DNA of 64,000 nt from contig NZ_JAMRXH010000016.1 of NCBI RefSeq assembly GCF_023740735.1, forward strand, positions 62,001 to 126,000, written 5' to 3'. Under the pieces are notes generated by a model. It was not told the DNA's origin. It saw nothing but the letters and a program-made list of their open reading frames with translations, and did no database searches. This stretch comes from Nocardia sp. CDC159 (GTDB taxonomy: Bacteria > Actinomycetota > Actinomycetes > Mycobacteriales > Mycobacteriaceae). A program made the position numbers and the translations under genes. Positions 27,534 through 34,211 of the stretch are shown here, piece by piece (position 1 is the first letter of the stretch; each line of letters begins with the position of its first letter).

Positions 27534-27580
27534 TGATCGGCACCACCCATCCATCCGCACTACGGAAAGAGGGGAGTTCG

Positions 27581-27880
27581 ATGACGACAGCACATGCGCC
27601 GCATACCGACCACGCCCACAAACACGGGGAGGGGTGCGGGCACGTCGCCGTTCCGCACGGTGATCACGTCGACTACGTCCACGACGGGCATCTGCATCGC
27701 GCCCACGACGGGCACTTCGACGAATGCGAGTCGGGTGAGCACCGCGAGCACGGCGGCGGCCACGCCCACAAGCACGGCGAGGGCTGTGGACATGTGGCCA
27801 TCCCGCACGGCGACCATGTGGACTACATCCACGACGGTTGCCGCCACGCCGCCCACAACGGGCACTACGACTGCCACTGA
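27581..27880 (+). CDS. Histidine-rich duplicated putative metal-binding protein
   Basis: A 99-residue soluble protein made of two copies of a roughly 40-residue unit: HKHGEGCGHVA[VI]PHGDHVDY followed by [VI]HDG.. and a GH[FY]D[EC]C ending. About a quarter of its residues are histidine, with several Cys and Asp, so it probably binds zinc, nickel or copper, as storage or chaperone (inference). ATG at 27581 has GAGGGGAG upstream. No signal peptide or membrane segment. Nothing adjacent is a recognisable metal transporter. Confidence 0.85.
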   Translation: MTTAHAPHTDHAHKHGEGCGHVAVPHGDHVDYVHDGHLHRAHDGHFDECESGEHREHGGGHAHKHGEGCGHVAIPHGDHVDYIHDGCRHAAHNGHYDCH

Positions 27881-27921
27881 TCGGGTCGGGGTACCGGGTG
27901 CGGAGCGATTTCCGGTGGGTG

Positions 27922-27950
27922 AGTGGGCCGCGTACCGCACGTGGCCCACT
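27922..27950. terminator. Hairpin between convergent genes
   Basis: AGTGGGCC at 27922-27929 pairs perfectly with GGCCCACT at 27943-27950 around a 13-base loop. It lies between the stop codons of the His-rich and GH25 genes and could terminate both. Confidence 0.65.
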
Positions 27951-27959
27951 TGTTCACGC

Positions 27960-28694
27960 TCAGGCCATATTTGCGAAGCGCGCGAAATCACCCTGCGCTC
28001 CGCTGTACACGTTCAGATCCGTATTCCCCGCGATCCCCGGGATGCGCCCCGAATCGGTGGTCTGCCAAAAGGTCCAGGTGGGCCAGCCGCCCGGCACCTC
28101 GGGTTGTGGGTTGCCGCGGTAGTCGGCGATCCACAGCGGATAGCGGGTGAACTCGTGCGAATCGGCCATCGCCGTCTTCCAGAAGTGCGGATAGGTGTAG
28201 ATGATCGGGACGCGACCGGTCAACGCCTGCACCGTGTTCAGGTATCGGTGGGTCCAGTCGACGAGCGCGGCCGGGGGCAGCCCGCCGGAATGTTCGAGAT
28301 CCAGCACCGGCGGCAGATCCAGCGGCCCGTTCTGCCCGAGCACCACGCTCGCGTACAGCGCGGCCTGCGGTTCGGGCGGCAGCTGCGGGCGGGCGTAGTG
28401 GTAGGTGCCCCGGGCCACGCCGGCCGCGCGCATGAGCAGGCTGTCGGGCACGAAGTAGGGATTGATATAGGACAACCCCTCGGTCGCCTTGACCATCGCG
28501 AAATGGTGCCCGGCGGCACGCACCTCGAACCAGTTGATCAACCGGCCGTCGACGTGCTGCCAGGACGATACGTCCGGTCCGGTCGGCTGCGCGGCGGCAA
28601 TGCCAGTTGCCGATAGTGTGCCCATCGCCGCCGCGAGAGTCAGTGCCAGCATTGTGCGACGTACTTCGGAGCGAGCCACTGTGCGTCGATGCAT
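27960..28694 (-). CDS. Secreted GH25 muramidase (lysozyme)
   Basis: A 244-residue protein with a signal peptide (to about residue 35) and one glycoside hydrolase family 25 domain that cleaves peptidoglycan between MurNAc and GlcNAc. Catalytic features are PDVSSWQ with Asp41, LDLEHSG with Asp132/Glu134, and the GTYHYARP strand and C-terminal WQTTDSG. No cell-wall anchoring domain. ATG at 28694 is chosen because it opens a good signal peptide, though no clear ribosome site precedes it. It follows the glucosylglycerate hydrolase gene by 74 bp on the same strand. Confidence 0.88.
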   Translation of the reverse strand: MHRRTVARSEVRRTMLALTLAAAMGTLSATGIAAAQPTGPDVSSWQHVDGRLINWFEVRAAGHHFAMVKATEGLSYINPYFVPDSLLMRAAGVARGTYHYARPQLPPEPQAALYASVVLGQNGPLDLPPVLDLEHSGGLPPAALVDWTHRYLNTVQALTGRVPIIYTYPHFWKTAMADSHEFTRYPLWIADYRGNPQPEVPGGWPTWTFWQTTDSGRIPGIAGNTDLNVYSGAQGDFARFANMA

Positions 28695-28768
28695 GATATG
28701 AGGGTAGGCAGTTCCGGCCGATGTGACCACAGACGCGGCTGTGCCTCGGCGAGGAAGATTGCTCGTGG

Positions 28769-30106
28769 CTAACCCAGCCAGTCCAAAACCGATGCGGCCG
28801 TCCACGACTGCTGCATACTGCCCAGCGGCTCGCCGGTGAACGGATCGTAGTACTCCGCGAAGCTGCCGTCGCTGGCCTGGCGCAGGCCCTCGGCCCGCAG
28901 CATGAACGATCGTTCCGCCCAGCCGCGCCGGGCGAAGACCCAGGAGAACAGCCAGCTCATCACCGGCCACACCGGTCCGCGCCAATATTCGCGCGGGCGG
29001 AAGTCCCTGGACACCGGTGAGGTGGACGGCGGCAGCGCGTAGCGCAGATCCGGATGGCCGCAGAACCGCGGACCCTCGAACAGCCGCAGCAGGCTGCGCT
29101 CGGTATCGCGACGCAGGCCGCCGCACAGCAGCGGCGCGAACATCGCCAGCGTCTCGGTCTCGATCCAGCGGCCCAGCCGCAGATCGAAGTCGCGGGCCGC
29201 GCCGCTGCGCGGATCGGTGGTGGCGATGACCCCGGCACGGAAGTAGTCGGCCCATTCGTAGAGCTCGCGCACGTCGGCGTTCGGCATCCGATAGTCCTCG
29301 CCGATACCGGCCAGCACCTCGCAGGCCAGTGCGAAGACGGCGGTCACGAAGACGTCCTCGACCGCGAAGCCCAGAGTCGAGGCCATCTGGAAATCGTCGT
29401 ATCCACAGCGGCGCATCTGCTCGACCAGCCATAGGTAGCGGTCGTATTCGCGGTCGGTGGGCCGCTGCGACGGATCGACCACATGGATGTCGGCCCGCTC
29501 GTAGGGCGGCAGATCGGGACCGGGAATCACGTTCTCGTAGGCGCGATCCCAGCGCGGCGAGTTGTCCATACCCGATTCCCAGCCGTGGTACAGAGTGATG
29601 CGGCCGTTGCCCTTGGGATCGCGGGCGTGGGCGAGCCAGCGATGCCAGCGCATGAGATCGGGCCAGCGGCGATCCAGGAATCCCTCGGCGGCCGCGCGGG
29701 TGCTGCGGCCGTGCCTGCGGGAGTGGTCCAGGACGCGCTGCACGGCGATGGCGTGCACGGGTGGTTGGGTGATGCCGGAGGTGTCGGGGCCGTCGGGGGC
29801 GTTGACGGCCAGTCTGCGGCACTCCCAGCGGGCGGGGCCGGGGAAGTAGCCGTCGCGGCCGCCCGCGAACACGATGTGCGGGATCATCCCGTTCTTCCAC
29901 TGCGCGGAGAGCAGGGTGTCGAGTTCGACCACCGCCCGTTCCACGCTCAGCGGGGCCAGGCCCACCGCCACGAACGCCGCGTCCCAGCTCCACATATGCG
30001 GATAGAGCTTGGGCGCGGCGCTGGTCATGGTTCCCAGGTCGTTGCCGCGCAGCAGGTAGGCCGCGCGGGCGGCCAACTGCGTCGGGGTGAAACCCGGTCC
30101 GTTCAT
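28769..30106 (-). CDS. ggh: Glucosylglycerate hydrolase (GH63)
   Basis: Hydrolyses glucosylglycerate to glucose and glycerate; in mycobacteria it mobilises this compatible solute when nitrogen returns. The 445-residue sequence matches the M. hassiacum enzyme closely over its length from memory, including YPHMWSWDAAFVA, YHGWESGMDNSPRWD, FRPREYWRGPVWPV and the C-terminal SMQQSWTAASVLDWLG. It is cytoplasmic with no signal peptide. ATG at 30106 is chosen by length match; GGGAG abuts it, so an upstream GTG is possible. A glycerate kinase that could use the glycerate lies at 50521. Confidence 0.92.
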   Translation of the reverse strand: MNGPGFTPTQLAARAAYLLRGNDLGTMTSAAPKLYPHMWSWDAAFVAVGLAPLSVERAVVELDTLLSAQWKNGMIPHIVFAGGRDGYFPGPARWECRRLAVNAPDGPDTSGITQPPVHAIAVQRVLDHSRRHGRSTRAAAEGFLDRRWPDLMRWHRWLAHARDPKGNGRITLYHGWESGMDNSPRWDRAYENVIPGPDLPPYERADIHVVDPSQRPTDREYDRYLWLVEQMRRCGYDDFQMASTLGFAVEDVFVTAVFALACEVLAGIGEDYRMPNADVRELYEWADYFRAGVIATTDPRSGAARDFDLRLGRWIETETLAMFAPLLCGGLRRDTERSLLRLFEGPRFCGHPDLRYALPPSTSPVSRDFRPREYWRGPVWPVMSWLFSWVFARRGWAERSFMLRAEGLRQASDGSFAEYYDPFTGEPLGSMQQSWTAASVLDWLG

Positions 30107-30324
30107 CTCCCTATTCTGCGATGCCACCCGCAGGTATGCGCGCTGCGCGGGTTCGGCACTCGTCGGCCGGTGCGTGACCGGCAGTTGATCGGCAGTTGTC
30201 ACCCTGTTCGCCTCGGTTCGTGACTGGGAATGCCTGGCTGGCCCCCGGGACAGGTGGGCTGCCGTGACCATCGTCGGGTGTGGCCGCGTGGTTACGCCAA
30301 TCGGGCACTTACTACGGTGAGGGC

Positions 30325-31026
30325 ATGGTGACCGAGAGCTCCTCTGGTAAGCCGACCGCCCTGATCACGGGGGCCAGCCGCGGGCTCGGGGCGGCCATCG
30401 CCCGCGAGCTGGCGCCGACCCATCGGCTGTTGCTGGGCGCGCGGTCGGCCGATTCGCTGACCGGCATTCTGACCGAACTGCCCGGGGCCACCGGCTGGCC
30501 GGTGGAGCTGTCCGACTACGCGGCGGTGGCGCGGGCGGCGGCCCCGATCGAGCGGCTCGATGTCCTGGTGCACAACGCGGGCGTTGCGGGGGAACTCGGG
30601 CCGATCGCCGAATCGTCGGTGCGGCAGTGGCGGGAGACGTTGGAGGCCAATCTCATTGCCGTCGCCGAGTTGACCAGGCTGCTGCTGCCCGCGCTGCGGG
30701 CCGCGAAAGGTCATGTGGTGCTGATCAATTCGGGCGCCGGGCTGCGGGCCAATCCGGGCTGGGGCGTCTATGCCGCGAGCAAGTTCGGGCTGCGGGCGTT
30801 CGGGGACGCGTTGCGGCAGGAGGAATCGGACCTGCGGGTCACCTCGATCCACCCGGGACGGATCGATACCGATATGCAGCGCGCCATCGTGGCGGGTGAG
30901 GGGCGCGAGTATCGGCCCGAGGAGTTCCTCACCGCGGAAACGGTTGCGCGGGCGGTGCGTAACGCGGTCGAGACGCCGCGGGACGCGCATCCCACCGAAA
31001 TCGTGCTGCGTCCGATCGCGCGATGA
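30325..31026 (+). CDS. Short-chain dehydrogenase/reductase
   Basis: SDR of 233 residues: cofactor motif TGASRGLG at 15-22, HNAG at 83-86, catalytic Ser136, Tyr149, Lys153 (YAASK). An Arg at 40 (LLLGARS) suggests NADP(H). Start ATG at 30325 or the adjacent GTG. Substrate unknown; divergent from the glucosylglycerate hydrolase gene, with a promoter region of about 218 bp between them. Confidence 0.9.
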   Translation: MVTESSSGKPTALITGASRGLGAAIARELAPTHRLLLGARSADSLTGILTELPGATGWPVELSDYAAVARAAAPIERLDVLVHNAGVAGELGPIAESSVRQWRETLEANLIAVAELTRLLLPALRAAKGHVVLINSGAGLRANPGWGVYAASKFGLRAFGDALRQEESDLRVTSIHPGRIDTDMQRAIVAGEGREYRPEEFLTAETVARAVRNAVETPRDAHPTEIVLRPIAR

Positions 31027-31096
31027 CCGAAGCTTCGGCGCGGCGTCATCGAATATTCACGAGATTCCGCGGGCGACCGAATATCTTTGGTGTGCT

Positions 31097-31945
31097 ATGA
31101 GTTCGACCTTGTCCCGGCACCAGTTCCTGACGATGCTGGCGGCTGGAGCCGCCGGTGCGGCCGCGGCGATGGTCGGATCGGCGCTGGCGGAGGGAGATCC
31201 GCCGCCGAGCGGTTCGCCCGGAGGACCGCCGAGCGGTTCCGGCGGCTCGGGGAGCGCGCTGCCGAGTACGGCAACGCCCGCGCCGCCGCTGCTGCCGCCC
31301 CCGCCCGGCGGACCCAAGACGCGACTGTCGCGCGGCGCCATCACCGCCCTGCCCGGTCCGGGCCGGAGCCTGGCGCTGACCGTCGACGACGGCTCCAGCC
31401 CCGAGGTCGTCGGCGCCTACATCCGATTCGCCCGCGACACCGGCGCGCGCTTCACATTCTTCGTGACGGCGTACTACGACTCGTGGACCATCCACCGAGA
31501 CGCATTGCGCCCCCTGGTCGAATCCGGCCAGATCCAACTGGCCAATCACACCTGGGACCACGCCGCCCTGACCAAACTCTCCCCCGCGGGTGTGGCCGAC
31601 CAGCTCAACCGCGCAAAAGCCTTCCTGCACAACACCTTCGGCGTGGACGGCACCCCCTACTTCCGCCCGCCCTTCGGCTACCACGACCCCACCGTCGACC
31701 GCGTGGCCGCCGACTGCGGCTACACCGTCCCCACCATGTGGTACGGCTCCCTCTCCGACGCCCAACTGGTCACAGAGGATTACATCCGCCAGATGGCCCA
31801 CCAGTACTTCAACCCCCAGACCATCGTCATCGGCCATGCCAACCATCCCCCGGTCACCCACTGCTACAACGACCTGGTCGCCCTGATCAAGGACCGCAAC
31901 CTGTCGATGGTCACCCTCAACGACGTCCTCCTCCCGCCCGCCTGA
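31097..31945 (+). CDS. Exported polysaccharide deacetylase (CE4/NodB)
   Basis: A 282-residue secreted enzyme. The N-terminal hydrophobic segment (10-31) is a signal peptide or anchor, followed by a Pro/Gly/Ser-rich linker to about 75. The NodB domain carries TVDDGSS (catalytic Asp97, metal-ligand Asp98), NHTWDH (His151, His155), RPPFGYHD and GHANHP. It probably removes N-acetyl groups from a cell-wall or capsular glycan. ATG at 31097; it lies 70 bp after the SDR on the same strand. Confidence 0.9.
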   Translation: MSSTLSRHQFLTMLAAGAAGAAAAMVGSALAEGDPPPSGSPGGPPSGSGGSGSALPSTATPAPPLLPPPPGGPKTRLSRGAITALPGPGRSLALTVDDGSSPEVVGAYIRFARDTGARFTFFVTAYYDSWTIHRDALRPLVESGQIQLANHTWDHAALTKLSPAGVADQLNRAKAFLHNTFGVDGTPYFRPPFGYHDPTVDRVAADCGYTVPTMWYGSLSDAQLVTEDYIRQMAHQYFNPQTIVIGHANHPPVTHCYNDLVALIKDRNLSMVTLNDVLLPPA

Positions 31946-31991
31946 CCCAGCCTCGCTTCGCTCGGCGGGCCTGCTCTGTGGGTGGGGAGGG

Positions 31992-32966
31992 TCAGGGTGG
32001 GGTTTCGTAGTGGGTGATGGTTGCGGTGGCGCGGTTGTGTAGGGAGGTGCGTAGCCACTCGGGGGAGAGGACTTCTGCGTTGGGGGCGAGGTGCCATAGG
32101 GTCCATTCGGCGTGTCTGGGGTCTTGGAAGGTTGCCTGTAGGCGGGGCCAGCCGGTTGAGTCGGGTGGGGCGGGGTGGACGGTTAGGGCGATGGCCGTCA
32201 GTTCGTCTCGATGGGCTGGGTTGACTCGTAGTAGGGCGGTGACTTGGGGGCCGCCGGTTCGGAATCGGGTGGTGCGTTCTTGCCAGGCGCGGTCGAGGTC
32301 GACGCGGGCCGGTCGCTGGGCGGGTTCGGGGAGTGCCTCGGCGGCCGAGATTCGGGACAGGCGGTAGGTGCGGTCCGCGCCGGACCTCGTGGCCAGCAGG
32401 TAGGTCTGGTCGCGCACGGTGACCAGGCCGATCGGGTCGACCGTGCGCCATTTCGGGGGCTGGTCCGCGGCGGCGTAGTGGATGCGTAGTTTGTGTCCGG
32501 TGAATACCGCGCGGCGGACCGCGGTCACGATGGCGTCGGGGATCTCCTCGGCGACCAGCCGACGCGCCAAGAGGTCGGTTTCCGGGTCGATGAGCACGCG
32601 CTGGGCGGCGTCGGCCGCGGTGGCTCGATAGCTCTCGGGTAGCGCGTCGACCACCTTGCGCATGGCCGAGGCGAGCGCCGCGCCGAGGCCGAATGCCTGT
32701 GCGCCGCGCCGTGATCCGGCGACCAGCAGGGCGAGTGCCTCGTCGTGATTCAGCCCGGTGAGCTCGGTCTGGAAACCGGGGAGCAGGGCGAAGCCGCCGT
32801 GTCGGCCGCGTTCGGCGTAGACCGGGACGCCCGCGGCGGACAGCGCCTCGATATCCCGCAGCACGGTGCGGGTGGAGACCTCCAATTCGCGGGCCAGCTC
32901 GGGCGCGGACATCCGGCCGTGGCGGCGCAGCAGCAGCACCAGTGAGACCAGTCGGTCGGCGCGCAT
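31992..32966 (-). CDS. YafY/WYL-domain transcriptional regulator
   Basis: A 324-residue regulator: N-terminal HTH (MSAPELARELEVSTRTVLRDIEAL, about 19-42), linker, WYL domain about 140-215 (LRIHYAAADQ ... RTVDPIGLVTVRDQTYLLA), and a C-terminal WCX-type extension. ATG at 32966. It is divergent from the small NTF2-like gene with a perfect palindrome between them, so local autoregulation is likely. WYL proteins sense nucleic acids or small molecules in several systems; the signal here is unknown. Confidence 0.9.
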   Translation of the reverse strand: MRADRLVSLVLLLRRHGRMSAPELARELEVSTRTVLRDIEALSAAGVPVYAERGRHGGFALLPGFQTELTGLNHDEALALLVAGSRRGAQAFGLGAALASAMRKVVDALPESYRATAADAAQRVLIDPETDLLARRLVAEEIPDAIVTAVRRAVFTGHKLRIHYAAADQPPKWRTVDPIGLVTVRDQTYLLATRSGADRTYRLSRISAAEALPEPAQRPARVDLDRAWQERTTRFRTGGPQVTALLRVNPAHRDELTAIALTVHPAPPDSTGWPRLQATFQDPRHAEWTLWHLAPNAEVLSPEWLRTSLHNRATATITHYETPP

Positions 32967-32984
32967 GGGAAAACTTTATCGAAT

Positions 32985-33005
32985 ACACGACACAGGATGT
33001 CGTGT
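32985..33005. promoter_or_regulatory. Perfect 8-bp inverted repeat, probable WYL-regulator operator
   Basis: ACACGACA, spacer CAGGA, TGTCGTGT. It lies 19 bp before the WYL start and 22 bp before the NTF2-like start, in the divergent promoter. Confidence 0.65.
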
Positions 33006-33026
33006 TTCGTTGGAAGGCTTGTCGGC

Positions 33027-33380
33027 ATGACAATCGAGAATGTGGCCACCGACCCGAACGACCTGGGCAGGTATTTCATCGAGCGCGCCAACGCGGGCGA
33101 TGTCGACGGACTGGTGGCGCTGTACGAGCCGGACGCCGTGCTGGCGTTCCCGCCCGGCAACCTCACGACCGGACATGCCCAGATCCGCGCGGTGTACGAG
33201 CAGTTCGTCGCGGCCGCACCGGTGCTCTCGCCGGGTAGGCAGCATCCGGCGCTGGTGAGCGGCGATCTGGCGCTGACCGCGTCCACGCTGACCACCGGCG
33301 AGGTGACCGTCGAGATCGCCCGTCGCCAACCGGACGGCTCCTGGCTGTGGGTCGTGGACCAACCGGCACTCGTGCCCTAA
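33027..33380 (+). CDS. NTF2-like (SnoaL/DUF4440-type) small protein
   Basis: A 117-residue cone-fold protein: helix DLGRYFIERANAGDVDGLVALYEPDAVLAFPPG, then strands ending WLWVVDQPALV. Members act as isomerases, cyclases or ligand binders; nothing here fixes the reaction. ATG at 33027; TGGAAGG lies upstream. Probably the main target of the divergent WYL regulator. Confidence 0.8.
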   Translation: MTIENVATDPNDLGRYFIERANAGDVDGLVALYEPDAVLAFPPGNLTTGHAQIRAVYEQFVAAAPVLSPGRQHPALVSGDLALTASTLTTGEVTVEIARRQPDGSWLWVVDQPALVP

Positions 33381-33396
33381 TGGCTCGGGGATTGCG

Positions 33397-33882
33397 ATGA
33401 CCGGCATCGCGACCATCGGCGTCTACGGTTTCACGGCCGAAGCCTTCCTCGAAGAGCTCACCGGCGCTGGCGTGCGGCTCCTCCTCGACCTCCGCCAGCG
33501 CCGCGGCGTCCGGGGCCCCGACTACTCGTGGGCGAATTCGACCCGGCTGCAGCGCACACTCGCCGAGGCGGACATTGGCTACCGCCACATCAGGGAACTG
33601 GCACCGACAACCGACCTACGCCACCTCCAGTACCGCGAGGACGACCGCCAGGGCGTGGGTAAACGCAACCGAATCATGCTGGCTCCCCACTACATCGACC
33701 GCTACACCCGAGAAATTCTCGCCCCCTTCCCCCTTCCCGCCCTCATCGCCGAACTCCCGCCCGCCGCGACAACCGCTCTGTTCTGCGTCGAGCGCGACCC
33801 GGAGGCCTGCCACCGCTCTCTCGTAGCCGCGCGCATACACGCCGAACACGGCCTGCCGATCACAAACCTCCGCCCGTCCTGA
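33397..33882 (+). CDS. DUF488 family protein
   Basis: A 161-residue protein of the DUF488 family, with the N-terminal TIGVYGFTAEAF strand, LLLDLRQ and the C-terminal cysteine motif CVERDPEACHRS. Family function is not established. ATG at 33397 follows the NTF2-like stop by 16 bp and may be cotranscribed. Confidence 0.85.
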   Translation: MTGIATIGVYGFTAEAFLEELTGAGVRLLLDLRQRRGVRGPDYSWANSTRLQRTLAEADIGYRHIRELAPTTDLRHLQYREDDRQGVGKRNRIMLAPHYIDRYTREILAPFPLPALIAELPPAATTALFCVERDPEACHRSLVAARIHAEHGLPITNLRPS

Positions 33883-33974
33883 CCCATCCCCACGCCGCCT
33901 CGTTCCCCTGAGCCGCGTTAGCGCACAGCCGACCTGCCCTCGGCACCTGCGCCTTCCCTTGGAGGAGAAGTCGT

Positions 33975-34204
33975 TTCGCTTCCCTACGAAGCGAAGCCTT
34001 CAGTCCCCAGCTGGGCGAAAGGCTTCCGCTACCCGGCGCGCGAAAACCATTCCACCCCACCGAGCAAAGGCCCTTCGCTCTCCCGGCGAGCTAGAGCTCC
34101 GACTCCCCCGGGTGAGCGAAGCCTGTTCGTTTCCCTCGTGGGGCGGAGCCGCTTCGCTTCCCCGCCGAGCGGAACCTCTTCACTTCCCCCGCCGAGCGGA
34201 GTGA
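33975..34204. repeat. Array of about nine degenerate 25-bp hairpin units
   Basis: The gap between the DUF488 and leuS genes consists of successive units following the pattern TTCGCTTCCC, 3-6 variable bases, GAGCGAAGCC (for example 33975-33998, 34099-34123, 34151-34176). Each unit can fold on itself (TTCGCT with AGCGAA). Units vary from 23 to 27 bp and differ at several positions. The flanking bases 33883-33974 hold no gene. Confidence 0.7.
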
Positions 34205-34211
34205 GGCGGGG

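Noticed and set aside
27481..27580. Zur or other metal box before the histidine-rich gene
   Set aside because: No TGAAAATNATTTTCA-like dyad; only a short TGTATG direct repeat remains, listed at low confidence.
33975..34204. CRISPR-like or coding interpretation of the repeat array
   Set aside because: Units are degenerate, with no spacer-repeat alternation, and no frame crosses it with a plausible protein.
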